Shown here in pieces: positions 16,503 through 25,727 of a DNA stretch of 64,000 nucleotides (positions within the stretch are counted from its first letter, which is position 1; each line of letters opens with the position of its first letter). The position numbers and the translations under genes were made by a program. Origin of the DNA: Anatilimnocola aggregata (lineage in GTDB: Bacteria > Planctomycetota > Planctomycetia > Pirellulales > Pirellulaceae); NCBI RefSeq assembly GCF_007747655.1, contig NZ_CP036274.1, positions 7,688,001 through 7,752,000 on the forward strand. The letters are read 5' to 3'. The notes under the pieces are model-generated. The model was given only the letters and a program-made list of their open reading frames with translations. It had not been told where the DNA came from and searched no databases.

Positions 16503-18854
16503 TTACCGACCCCAACCAAACCACCAGGCCAGCAATTGCTCGGAGCAGAGAACCACGACCACGCCCCACAGCAAATACCACCACACTTCGGTATCCGATC
16601 CGATACTGCTGAGCGTGCCAACCTGCTCGGCTGAGACGATCTCGATTTTTGCCTCGCCGAAGTTTTTCTTCAGCGTGGGGATATCGACCCGCTTCAGGTC
16701 ACCTTCGAGGGGATCGACATTCGCCGCAAACAGCACGCTTTCGGGCGGAGCATCGCGACGAGCTAGTTTCAATTCGTAAAAGCCCTGTAGATCGGTGGCG
16801 GGATACTCAAGTTGCCAGACGGTCTGCTCGCCCGCTTTTTCGGCAGCGACGGCCTGCATGTTGGCCTTTCGTTCGCGCGGGCCCAGCAGGGCGGCATCGA
16901 TTTCGAACCTGGTCAGGTCGAGAGGCTGACGAATGGGCTGCGAAACTCGCAGCAGCCCGCGATCGCCGCGGTCGCCCGATAGATACCGCACCATTTCCTG
17001 CATGACGATCAGATAGCTTGGGTCGCTGGTCCAGTTCGTCCAATCGGCATCGGCGGGAATGGCGAGTGTGACGACGCGTCCCTTGCCAAAGGATTTCTCG
17101 GCGATGGCTGGCGATTCGTCGGGGTCGTTGAGGCGAGCAGGAATGGAAACTACGTTGCCCAACTGTTCAGGCTTAACCGAGGTGCCCCAGTAGCGGAACA
17201 GCTTGACGTTATCGAGAAACGGATTGTTCTGCCCGGCGAAGACCTTTAGCACTTCGTGATTAGTCTGGTCCACTCGCAGTAGTGCCCAACTTGCTTCGGT
17301 CTCGTCTCCTTTGATGTTCTCCAGCTTGAGCGCCGACAAACCTTCGCCATTCTTGAAGTAGAAGTCGTTAAAAAACTGCTCGTCGATCTGATCGCCAGGA
17401 CAAAGCACCAAGCCACCGCCGGCAGCTACCCATTTCTCCAGTTTGGCGATCGTTTCCTGCGGCTTATCGCCCAAACGATAGACGTTGCACAAAAAGATGA
17501 CCTGATACTTCTCGAGCGACAGCGACTCGAACTCATTTTCGGTCACCACATCGGCTGCCACGCCACTGGGGACGGGCCCCTGCGGAGCCAGCGAGCGACG
17601 CAGGTAGAACGACTCGGCTTTGCCAAAGGCCGACGACGGATCGCCATCGACAATCAGCGTGGGAATGCCACGGACGAGTCGGGCGGGAAAATAAGAGACG
17701 CTGTCCGCGGGGAGGCGGTCGTCTTCACCTTGACCGGCCGAGGCGACTTCAATCCGCACTTTGCGCGGCGAGAGCTGCCCGGGAGCAGCGTTGGCATCGA
17801 GCTCTTCATCGCCAGTGAACGCGAAGGAAAAACTGGTGCTGACGGTTTCGCCCGGCGCAATTCGTTCGATTTCGTTTTGCAAAGGCAAGGCTTCGCCGGC
17901 GATGAACTTGACGCGCACATCCTTGGCTTCGCCGGTGCCGAAGTTCGTGACCGACACATCGAAGCGTGACGAAACACCCTCGACAAGCGTCCCTTCGGGC
18001 TTTACTTCGGAGACGGCCAGATTGCGGTCTTCGTTATCGCCGACATCGACGATGTACGTGGCCGAAACCAGCTTGCTGATTCGCTGCATCATCTTCGCGG
18101 GAGACTCGGAGGCGTCGTCGGTTGACTTCCAATCTTGTTGACGAAGGTCCGAAACGATGTACACGACGCGATTGATGTTAGCCGCTTGCGAAGAGAGGTT
18201 CTGCTCCAATTCCTTAAGCGAAGCGGCAAGTCCCGCCGGGCGATCGCTGGGCTCGAGCTTGCCAATCGAATCGTTGATCTCGGCCACGGTATCGCGCGCC
18301 AGGTGTGCACCGTTGTAGATGGGCTTGTCGGGCCGCGAAGTAAGAATCAGCGTCAAGCTATTATCGGCTTCTTCGTCGGCCAGCGCATTGGTTAGATCGG
18401 TCAGGCGTTTGCGAGTGACTTCCCAGATCGAATCGTTCCCCAGCCGCGCCTGCATGCTGAGCGAATCATCGAGCAGGACGATCCGCTCGAACTGAGCAGC
18501 ATCGATCAGGCCGCCCGTCATGCTCGTGGGCAGAAAGGGGCGCGCAAGGAGCATGCCGATGAGAAAAATAGCCAGGCAGCGCAGCAACAGGAGAATCAGA
18601 TTCTCCAAGCGCACACGGCGGCGGTTCTTCTTCTCCGCATCGAGTAGAAATTCCATCGCCGCCCAATCGACGATCTTGAACTTCCGCTTGTTCAGCAGGT
18701 GAATGATGATCGGCACGCTGACAGCTGCCGCCCCCGCCAGGAACATCGCGGGATTGGTCAACCAGCCACCGAGGCCAGTCAGCATTTCTGCTTGACCGAG
18801 CAGCGTGGTGAATCCGCCGGTGAGAGCGTTCGAAGTTTGCAGGAGGGGAAGCAT
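16503..18854 (-). CDS. BatA-domain protein with vWA domain
   Basis: 783 residues. The N terminus has the two-helix BatA signature: helix 1 at about 34-52 (AMFLAGAAAVSVPIIIHLLN), then NKRKFKIVDWAAMEFLLDAE, then helix 2 within LENLILLLLRCLAIFLIGML. A vWA domain follows with MIDAS motif DDSLS (IVLLDDSLSMQA). An Ig-like domain, an amidotransferase-like domain (TLIVDGDPSSAFG, CNVYRLGD, GGGLVLCPGD) and a C-terminal membrane helix (YLLWGVVVVLCSEQLLAWWF) complete it. The start ATG shares its A with the TGA stop of the DUF58 gene, so the two are translationally coupled. BatA-type proteins usually work with MoxR ATPases and DUF58 proteins in the cell envelope. Confidence 0.88.
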   Translation of the reverse strand: MLPLLQTSNALTGGFTTLLGQAEMLTGLGGWLTNPAMFLAGAAAVSVPIIIHLLNKRKFKIVDWAAMEFLLDAEKKNRRRVRLENLILLLLRCLAIFLIGMLLARPFLPTSMTGGLIDAAQFERIVLLDDSLSMQARLGNDSIWEVTRKRLTDLTNALADEEADNSLTLILTSRPDKPIYNGAHLARDTVAEINDSIGKLEPSDRPAGLAASLKELEQNLSSQAANINRVVYIVSDLRQQDWKSTDDASESPAKMMQRISKLVSATYIVDVGDNEDRNLAVSEVKPEGTLVEGVSSRFDVSVTNFGTGEAKDVRVKFIAGEALPLQNEIERIAPGETVSTSFSFAFTGDEELDANAAPGQLSPRKVRIEVASAGQGEDDRLPADSVSYFPARLVRGIPTLIVDGDPSSAFGKAESFYLRRSLAPQGPVPSGVAADVVTENEFESLSLEKYQVIFLCNVYRLGDKPQETIAKLEKWVAAGGGLVLCPGDQIDEQFFNDFYFKNGEGLSALKLENIKGDETEASWALLRVDQTNHEVLKVFAGQNNPFLDNVKLFRYWGTSVKPEQLGNVVSIPARLNDPDESPAIAEKSFGKGRVVTLAIPADADWTNWTSDPSYLIVMQEMVRYLSGDRGDRGLLRVSQPIRQPLDLTRFEIDAALLGPRERKANMQAVAAEKAGEQTVWQLEYPATDLQGFYELKLARRDAPPESVLFAANVDPLEGDLKRVDIPTLKKNFGEAKIEIVSAEQVGTLSSIGSDTEVWWYLLWGVVVVLCSEQLLAWWFGWGR

Positions 18855-19768
18855 CAGTGGCGTAGCGCCGAACGGCGAACCTTTTGGCGAAAGGTGAGGT
18901 AGGTGCCCAGCACCGCATCGAGCGGTTCGTTGGTGTTCATCAAGACGTAGTCGATGCCTGCGGAAGCGCAGGTCTTGCGGACTTGCTCGAGAAACTTCTC
19001 GACATTCTCCAGGTAACTTTGTCGCAGGGCCCGCGGCTCGGTGTGCAACTGCACATCCATTTCCAGCCCGCGGAAGAGCGTGTTGTCTTCGAACGGAAAG
19101 GTGAGTTCGTCGTTGTGCATCACCTGAAACACAATGACTTCATGCTTGCGCAGCCGGAACTGACGCAGCGCTTCCGAGAGCGTGGGGATATCGGTGAACA
19201 AGTCGGAGAAGAGCACCACGAGGCCGCGGCGACGAATCTGCTGAGCCAATTCGGGAAACACGCGCGAGACGTCGGTCTGATCGTCGGGCTGCAAGTTCTC
19301 CAGTTCGTGCATCAACAGTTTGAGATGATTCGGGTGCGAGCTCGACGGAATGTGCTTTTGCACTTTCGTGTTGAACGCCACCAGGCCGACGGCATCTTGC
19401 TGCTGCTGCAAGAGATAAGCGAGGCTGGCCGCGGCAGTTGCGGCATAGTCGAACTTCGACCACGGGACGGTATAGCGCATGCTCTTGCTGCAATCGAGCA
19501 AGATCGTGCAGCGCATGTTGGTTTCTTCTTCGTACTCCTTAATGTAGTGCCGATCGGTCTTCGACCACACCTTCCAGTCGATGTGGCGAATGTCGTCGCC
19601 CGGAGCATATTCGCGGTGCGTGGCGAATTCGACCGCATAGCCGTGATACGGGCTGCGGTGCTGACCAGAGATGAATCCCTCGACCACCAGCCGAGCCCGC
19701 ACGTCGAGCCGCTTGATACGATCCAAAGTCTTGGGATCGAGAAACTTGGGGAGTTGCGGCGCGGTCAT
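18854..19768 (-). CDS. DUF58 domain-containing protein
   Basis: 304 residues, the usual length for short DUF58 proteins lacking N-terminal helices. The family signature appears as GQHRSPYHGYAVEFATHREYAPGDDIRHIDWKV (given here only as G-x-H-x-S-x-x-x-G-x-x-x-E-F and R-x-Y-x-x-G-D-D-x-R-x-I-D-W), at about residues 35-67. A vWA-like half follows with MIDAS-type DCSKSM near residue 93 and VVLFSDLF. It is cytosolic. DUF58 proteins are regular partners of MoxR ATPases, which precede it here by 96 bases. The TGA stop overlaps the BatA start. The gap before it carries a 9-bp inverted repeat (GGCCGGAAC at 19807, complement at 19831). Confidence 0.92.
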   Translation of the reverse strand: MTAPQLPKFLDPKTLDRIKRLDVRARLVVEGFISGQHRSPYHGYAVEFATHREYAPGDDIRHIDWKVWSKTDRHYIKEYEEETNMRCTILLDCSKSMRYTVPWSKFDYAATAAASLAYLLQQQQDAVGLVAFNTKVQKHIPSSSHPNHLKLLMHELENLQPDDQTDVSRVFPELAQQIRRRGLVVLFSDLFTDIPTLSEALRQFRLRKHEVIVFQVMHNDELTFPFEDNTLFRGLEMDVQLHTEPRALRQSYLENVEKFLEQVRKTCASAGIDYVLMNTNEPLDAVLGTYLTFRQKVRRSALRH

Positions 19769-19864
19769 GAACGGTCCTGACTACGTTGAAGCGGGCGAGC
19801 GTGAGAGGCCGGAACAAGCGCTCGCGCACAGTTCCGGCCAATTAGACTTGGAAACTTCAACTCC

Positions 19865-20929
<1,065 letters not shown>

Positions 20930-20935
20930 GAGCAC

Positions 20936-21614
20936 TGTTCCTTCAGGAAGAAAATCAAGGATGAGGACGTTTGTTCTTTGACGGACTGTTCACAGACGAA
21001 GTTCGAACCGACCAATCCACAGACGAAGTGCTGCAGCCAATCGTTTGGTTGCCTCCCGAGAACGCCGACGGCTGCCGGTTTCTCTGGCGCGCAACATCTG
21101 CCTATGCACTTTGTGCGCTCAGCTGGCACAAAAGTTCACATAGCGGCTGCAGCTTTGAGGGCGGGAGAATCTGGCGACCGTCTGCCGCTCTAACCCGAGA
21201 AGTCACTGCGACCGCAAACTTCATTCTAAATGCCCGCCCGCGCATTGCCAGCTAGAGAGGGGGGAGGGGACGGATTTAGTTCAGAATGCAGATCGTGAGA
21301 AGATTGGAGGTAATCAACATAAACAGATGCTGCGACGAATCGCCAGGCAAAATGCTCCAGCCCTAGTCCGGAGCGCGGTCTGCTTGCGAGCGCTGAAGCG
21401 CGACCGAAAGGACGTCCCCTTTCTCAAACTGATTCAAGCGTAACGACTTCCGTTACGGCTTTCGTTTTTCACTCGCTCGCGCTGACACGTTTTCCACGTC
21501 TCACTGGTCACTCACAATCTTCACTCGCGATACACGCGGCGGCTATTTTTCGCTCTTTCCTGCGACGCATGAAGACGGAGTGAAGTTTTCTCTGGCCCGG
21601 GCTCGTGAGCCTGT
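20936..21614. other. Gene-free region between moxR and dnaA
   Basis: About 680 bases between divergent moxR and the dnaA promoter, with no convincing coding frame. I searched it for DnaA boxes because it lies next to dnaA. Only weak matches were seen (for example TTTTCCACG near 21489, two mismatches to TTATCCACA), so an origin is not supported. A 7-bp hairpin with a T-rich tail lies at 21439-21467. The region must also contain the moxR promoter, which I could not place. Confidence 0.5.
21439..21467 (+). terminator. Short hairpin with T-rich tail upstream of dnaA
   Basis: CGTAACG (21439-21445), loop ACTTC, CGTTACG (21451-21457), then GCTTTCGTTTTT. On the plus strand this is a weak intrinsic-terminator shape, although no gene is visible upstream of it. 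It might end an unrecognised small RNA or insulate dnaA. Confidence 0.35.
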
Positions 21615-21642
21615 TTGACACCTCCGCTAGCACGGCTACAAT
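21615..21642 (+). promoter_or_regulatory. dnaA promoter, sigma70 type
   Basis: Perfect -35 TTGACA at 21615-21620, 16-base spacer, -10 TACAAT at 21637-21642. Transcription would start near 21649, giving a leader of about 170 bases before the dnaA start. Confidence 0.7.
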
Positions 21643-21734
21643 CGCCGACGTCGTAACGGGCAATCAATCACGCGAGCCAGCAATTGAAGCGAGCTCGCTT
21701 TCCTTTCAGGACTCGCGCTGCAGTCGCCGGCAGC

Positions 21735-21764
21735 CACCAATCAGCGTCTTCTCACTGATTGGTG
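21735..21764 (+). promoter_or_regulatory. Leader hairpin in the dnaA 5' UTR
   Basis: CACCAATCAG (21735-21744), ten-base loop, CTGATTGGTG (21755-21764): a perfect 10-bp dyad inside the predicted dnaA leader, 55 bases before the start codon. It could be a protein-binding site or an RNA hairpin affecting expression. It lacks a T-run, so it is not a simple terminator. Confidence 0.5.
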
Positions 21765-21819
21765 TAAATCCCCCCTCGGATTTTCGGCGCTAGCGGTGCG
21801 CGCGTAGGATGCGTTAAGC

Positions 21820-23406
21820 GTGACCAAGGACGATATGGAGATCGTGTCGGCTGTGCAATCTGCACTGCTTGGCAAGGTCGGTGAAAATCGATTTCGAATG
21901 TGGGCGACCGAAGGCGTCACCTGGCGGGCGAACGGCCCCCAGTTGTCGTTACTGGCTCACAATACTTTCCGCCTGGAACGGCTACGCCGATTGCGCGCGG
22001 ACGTTTTGGCCGCTGCTCAGCAAGTGCTGGGTGCGCAAGCCACCGTTGATATGAAGGTCTGTGAAGCGAATGTAGCGACGGCGGATTCGACCGCAGTTTC
22101 TCGGTCCACGCAGCCGATGAATGTTTCGCCCACTATGCCAGCCGCCACTCTCTCATCTCCGCTCTTATCTGCCGCTGCAACTTCCAGCGCAGGGCTGTCT
22201 CAACCGGGACCGCAGGTCGCGCCGGTTCTTGCGCCACAGGCCAATGAGTCGGCCAATCCACTGCCGGTCATATTCCGTTTGCCGAGTGTGGCCCCCTCAG
22301 GTAACAATGGTTCTTCGTCGAACCCCGCCGCCGCTCCCTCTGATCCGCCCCCTGCCAATCGAATGACCCGTCGAACCTTTGCTGCCCTGGATTCGTTTGT
22401 TGTGGGAGAGGGGAATCGCCTCGCGCATGCGGCAATCAACAACCTGCTCTCGCAGCTGGGCCGCTATTCGCCGCTGTTCATTTCCGGTCCGCCCGGGTGC
22501 GGCAAGACGCACCTGCTCGAAGGTGCCTGGCGAGCCGCACGGCAAACCGCCCCCAACCGCCGGACGATTTATCTGTCGGCCGAACAATTCACGACACAAT
22601 TCGTCGAAGCGCTCCGCGGCTCCGGTCTCCCCAGCTTTCGCCGCAAGTATCGAGACGTCGAACTCCTCCTGATCGACGATCTGCAGTTCTTCATGGGCAA
22701 GCAGTCGACCCTGGTCGAACTCCAGCACACGGTCGATACACTCCTCCGTTCCGGTCGGCAGATTGTGTTTGCCGCTGACCGCACTCTGGGTGAACTAAAG
22801 AATCTGGGGAGTGAACTCGTCCATCGCATTTCGGGCGGTCTGGTGTGCGCCATCGATGCCGCCGATATGCAGACTCGCTTGGGCGTGCTCGAACAAATGG
22901 CTTCCAGGCACTCGACCCCGACGCCGCGCACCGTGCTCGAATGGCTTTCGACTCAGCTCGATGGCGATGCCCGCCAATTGGCCGGCGCGCTTAACCGCCT
23001 GCATGCCACGAGCGAAGCGCTGCACTGCCGCATCGACTTGCCCTTTGCTCAGCGGGCGCTGGCCGACCTGGTTCGCGTTAATCGCCGTGCCGTTCGCCTG
23101 ACCGATATCACCAGCACCATTTGCGATATGTTCGGCATCGACGAGCAGTCGTTGCAGTCCGAAAGCAAGTCGCCCGCTGTCAGCCATCCCCGCATGCTCG
23201 CGATGTGGCTGGCCCGCAAATACACCCGCGCTGCTCTGTCCGAAATCGGCAAGCACTTCAACCGCAAGAGTCACACCACGGTGATCTCGGCCGAAGACAA
23301 AGTCAGCCAATGGCTCATCAGCGGCAAGAGTCTCCTCCTTCCCGAAGGAGACTGCCGCCTGGAAGATGTCGTCAAGCGCGTCGAAAACCAACTGCGCTTG
23401 GCTTAG
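21820..23406 (+). CDS. dnaA: Chromosomal replication initiator DnaA
   Basis: 528 residues in the standard DnaA layout. Domain I (residues 1-85) is followed by an unusually long, Ser/Ala/Pro-rich linker of about 100 residues. The AAA+ core has Walker A GPPGCGKT near residue 223 and Walker B LLLIDDLQFF. The C-terminal helix-turn-helix carries the DnaA signature as NRKSHTTVISAEDKV. The AAA+ core opens with FVVGEGNRLAHAA, as in other DnaA proteins. The start may be GTG 21820 or ATG 21835; AAGGA lies just before the ATG, but the GTG is kept because domain I usually begins that far upstream. No dnaN or gyrB follows, which fits the scattered dnaA loci of planctomycetes. The gene has its own promoter and leader hairpin. 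Confidence 0.93.
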   Translation: MTKDDMEIVSAVQSALLGKVGENRFRMWATEGVTWRANGPQLSLLAHNTFRLERLRRLRADVLAAAQQVLGAQATVDMKVCEANVATADSTAVSRSTQPMNVSPTMPAATLSSPLLSAAATSSAGLSQPGPQVAPVLAPQANESANPLPVIFRLPSVAPSGNNGSSSNPAAAPSDPPPANRMTRRTFAALDSFVVGEGNRLAHAAINNLLSQLGRYSPLFISGPPGCGKTHLLEGAWRAARQTAPNRRTIYLSAEQFTTQFVEALRGSGLPSFRRKYRDVELLLIDDLQFFMGKQSTLVELQHTVDTLLRSGRQIVFAADRTLGELKNLGSELVHRISGGLVCAIDAADMQTRLGVLEQMASRHSTPTPRTVLEWLSTQLDGDARQLAGALNRLHATSEALHCRIDLPFAQRALADLVRVNRRAVRLTDITSTICDMFGIDEQSLQSESKSPAVSHPRMLAMWLARKYTRAALSEIGKHFNRKSHTTVISAEDKVSQWLISGKSLLLPEGDCRLEDVVKRVENQLRLA

Positions 23407-23417
23407 TTTTCAGGTGG

Positions 23418-23569
23418 CCCGAAGCGTCAGCGAGGTGAGCGCCGACGCCGTCAAAGATCCGAATTTGCCGGCTGGAGCGTAGAATCGATCCAGCCGGACA
23501 ATCTGCGAACGAGTCACGAGAGCAACTTAGCGCCAGCTGTCGTGGCGCGCTCCTCGCTCACGCTGCGGG
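23418..23569. repeat. Degenerate inverted repeat between dnaA and cimA
   Basis: CCCGAAGCGTCAGCGAGGTGAG (from 23418) and CTCCTCGCTCACGCTGCGGG (to 23569) are imperfect complements about 105 bases apart, in the gap between two convergent genes. The core CGTCAGCGAGG is the same as in the perfect repeat at 57367-57498. Probably a bidirectional gene-end element. Confidence 0.55.
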
Positions 23570-23584
23570 TTTTCTGGATAATTT

Positions 23585-25156
23585 CTACATCTCGTCCTTG
23601 AACAGCTTGTACTCGATCGCGTCGACAAGCGCGAGCCAACTGGCCTCGATGATGTTCTCGCTCACACCGATGGTTCCCCACACGTCGTGGCCATCGGTCG
23701 ACTCGATGATGACGCGAATCTTGGCAGCGGTACCCGCTTCACCATTGACCACGCGCACCTTGTAGTCGATGAGCCGCATTTCTTGCAGCCCCGCGAAAGT
23801 ACCATTGAGCGCCTTACGGAGCGCCGCATCGAGCGCATTGACCGGACCGTCACCTTCGGCCACCTCGTGCAGGTTTGTCTCACCCACCCGAACTTTCACC
23901 GTGGCTTCGGTCACCGGTTCGCCGCTCATTCCTTCGGCACTGACGGCAACGTGATACTTCAATCGTTCGAAATGCGGCTGGAACGTCCCCGCGACTTTTC
24001 GCACGAGCAAGTCGAAGCTCGCTTCGGCCGCTTCGAACTGGTAGCCCACCGCTTCCAAGTCGCAAACCCGCTGCAAGATCGCGTCCATCAGCCCGCGGTT
24101 GTCGTCCAGCTTATGCTTGGCCGTCAGCGCGGCAATGTTCGACCGCCCCGATAGTTCGCTGACCAGAATCCGTCGCTCGTTGCCGACCAGCGCTGGATCG
24201 ATGTGCTCGTAAGAACTCGTCGCCCGGGCAATTGCGTGGACGTGCATGCCACCCTTGTGGGCAAATGCGCTCTGCCCCACGAAGGGCTGGTTGTTCCGAT
24301 GATGCTGATTGGCCACTTCGTAGACAAACCGCGAGAGCTCGGTCAGATGTTCGAGCGAATCCTGGCGGAGGGCAGCGTACTTTTTCTTCAGGCACAAGTT
24401 GGCGATAACCGTGATTAAGTCGGCGTTGCCGCAGCGCTCGCCAAAGCCGTTCATCGTTCCTTGCACTTGCGAAGCGCCCGCATCGACGGCTGCCAGCGAG
24501 TTAGCCACAGCTAGTTCGCAATCGTTGTGGCAGTGGATGCCCACTTTTGCGCCCAGCGGTGCCAGCACTTCGAGTGCCTGGCGCGCGCGCTCGGCAATCG
24601 CGTCCGGCATGGTGCCGCCGTTGGTATCGCAGAGGATGATCACACTCGCGCCAGCTTCGGCGGCGGTGCGAATGGTCGAGAGGGCATATTGCGGATTCGC
24701 GGCGAAGCCGTCGAAGAAGTGTTCGGCGTCATAAAAAACTTCGCGACCCTGCGACTTCAGAAACGACAGCGAATCGCGAATCATGTCGAGATTTTCTTGC
24801 AAGCTGACTCGCAAGATCTCGGTCACGTGAAAATCGGAGGTCTTGCCGACGACGGTACAAACCGGCGCCTGCGAATTCACAAGCGCCTGCATGCCGGGAT
24901 CGTCTTTCGCGGCAATGCCCTTGCGCCGCGTCATGCCGAAGGCACAGACCTTGGCATGGTTAAGCTTCAAGTCGCGGACGCGGTGAAAGTACTCTGCGTC
25001 CTTCGGGTTCGACAGGGGGTAGCCCCCTTCGATGAAGTCGATGCCGAATTCATCCAGCCGGCGAGTAATCAGCAGCTTGTCCTCCAGAGACAGGCTAACC
25101 CCTTCTCCCTGCGTGCCGTCGCGCAAGGTCGTATCGTAGATCTGGATGGTTCGCAT
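23585..25156 (-). CDS. cimA: (R)-citramalate synthase CimA
   Basis: 523 residues. It condenses pyruvate with acetyl-CoA to (R)-citramalate, the first step of the pyruvate route to isoleucine. The N terminus IQIYDTTLRDGTQGEGVSLS is the metal-binding HMGL-like signature in its CimA form. HCHNDCELAVANSLAAVDAG carries the conserved histidines. GFGERCGNADL is the second family motif. The C-terminal 150 residues form the LeuA-type allosteric domain that senses the end product. Length and motifs separate it from isopropylmalate synthase, although LeuA-like activity cannot be fully excluded. ATG 25156 is used; TTG 25183 would add nine unconserved residues. A 12-bp terminator and an Ile-rich leader peptide lie directly upstream and indicate attenuation control. 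Confidence 0.88.
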   Translation of the reverse strand: MRTIQIYDTTLRDGTQGEGVSLSLEDKLLITRRLDEFGIDFIEGGYPLSNPKDAEYFHRVRDLKLNHAKVCAFGMTRRKGIAAKDDPGMQALVNSQAPVCTVVGKTSDFHVTEILRVSLQENLDMIRDSLSFLKSQGREVFYDAEHFFDGFAANPQYALSTIRTAAEAGASVIILCDTNGGTMPDAIAERARQALEVLAPLGAKVGIHCHNDCELAVANSLAAVDAGASQVQGTMNGFGERCGNADLITVIANLCLKKKYAALRQDSLEHLTELSRFVYEVANQHHRNNQPFVGQSAFAHKGGMHVHAIARATSSYEHIDPALVGNERRILVSELSGRSNIAALTAKHKLDDNRGLMDAILQRVCDLEAVGYQFEAAEASFDLLVRKVAGTFQPHFERLKYHVAVSAEGMSGEPVTEATVKVRVGETNLHEVAEGDGPVNALDAALRKALNGTFAGLQEMRLIDYKVRVVNGEAGTAAKIRVIIESTDGHDVWGTIGVSENIIEASWLALVDAIEYKLFKDEM

Positions 25157-25204
25157 AACTGGTGCTCGCAGTCGAATTGACAATCACGTTCTCAGAAAAT
25201 CAAC

Positions 25205-25239
25205 AAAAAAAGCCCTGACACCTTGGGGGCGTCAGGGCT
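25205..25239 (-). terminator. Intrinsic terminator (attenuator) in the cimA leader
   Basis: On the minus strand: AGCCCTGACGCC, loop CCCAA, GGTGTCAGGGCT, then a run of T. The stem is 12 bp with one G-U pair. It ends 48 bases before the cimA start codon, so as a simple terminator it would block cimA transcription; position argues for an attenuator. Bases 25231-25222 (CGCCCCCAAG) can instead pair with CTTAGGGGCG at 25275-25266 (nine of ten pairs), giving an antiterminator. Confidence 0.8.
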
Positions 25240-25270
25240 GACAACTTCACGTTATTTGCCGAGTGCGCCC

Positions 25271-25384
25271 CTAAGCCCGTCCCCCAATAATTCGACCGGT
25301 AATGATCTGCAGCACAATCGCAATCTCCCCGCGGTGGCCAGCGGCCAGCGGCAAAGTTCGCAAATTGTGGAATTGGGTAAACAT
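25271..25384 (-). CDS. Putative Ile-rich leader peptide of cimA
   Basis: A reading frame of 37 codons on the reverse strand, too short for routine gene finding. The second half reads EIAIVLQIITGRIIGGRA: six Ile plus one Val and one Leu within 14 residues, with two ATT-ATT or ATC-ATT pairs. It ends at TAG 25273-25271, inside the segment CTTAGGGGCG that can pair with the downstream terminator. A ribosome stalling at the Ile codons would leave this segment free to form the antiterminator; one reaching the stop would cover it and let the terminator form. This is the arrangement of enteric ilv leader peptides. The ribosome site is weak (GAGG about 13 bases upstream). No homologue is known to me. 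Confidence 0.55.
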   Translation of the reverse strand: MFTQFHNLRTLPLAAGHRGEIAIVLQIITGRIIGGRA

Positions 25385-25418
25385 GGTTCGGCACTCGCCT
25401 CACGGATTCAATCACTTA

Positions 25419-25447
25419 ACAGTACGTCCCGGGACGAAAACTGTCAA
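25419..25447 (-). promoter_or_regulatory. Promoter of the cimA leader transcript
   Basis: On the minus strand: perfect -35 TTGACA (25447-25442), 17-base spacer, -10 TACTGT (25424-25419; three of six, keeping the key T-A...T). The start would lie near 25412, about 28 bases before the leader-peptide ATG. Confidence 0.5.
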
Positions 25448-25496
25448 CTCAGGCCTTAAAATCGGTAATGTGTCGGTTTGAGATTCGGAATTCTGG

Positions 25497-25727
25497 CTAC
25501 CCCCAAGCTCCCGGCCTCACCGTCCGGTCGATCTGCTCTAAAGGCCAGAAGAAAAGAACGGCATAAGGTCCGCACCCACGATAACCCGACACGAACACCG
25601 TCACCTCGTGCCCTTGGTACATGGCGCGAATAGGAACGTGCTCAACTAGTGCGAAATAGCTCCCCACGTACAGCACCGGCAGGAGCAGCAAGACGATGGC
25701 AACGATGAGGGGTGCGCGGTTGGTCAT
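25497..25727 (-). CDS. Small membrane protein, copy 1
   Basis: 76 residues of unknown function. Residues 5-28 (APLIVAIVLLLLPVLYVGSYFALV) form one membrane helix or uncleaved signal; the remainder ends FWPLEQIDRTVRPGAWG. It is a close paralogue of the gene at 26147: the first 27 codons are nearly identical in DNA, and both share the WPLEQIDRxVRPGAW tail. The ATG overlaps the TGA of the 58-residue gene upstream (ATGA). Four such small genes lie in a row on this strand. No domain is recognised. Proteins of this WPLE-tailed type seem to be planctomycete-specific, which is an inference from their character, not a search. Confidence 0.65.
   Translation of the reverse strand: MTNRAPLIVAIVLLLLPVLYVGSYFALVEHVPIRAMYQGHEVTVFVSGYRGCGPYAVLFFWPLEQIDRTVRPGAWG

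Noticed and set aside
20936-21819. Replication origin next to dnaA
   Set aside because: No cluster of DnaA boxes and no AT-rich unwinding stretch could be found; single weak matches are expected by chance.
25200-25415. Frame containing SANNVKLSAL, similar to a tmRNA tag peptide
   Set aside because: The frame runs straight through the cimA leader terminator and there is no tRNA-like domain nearby; the alternative frame with the Ile-rich leader explains the region better.
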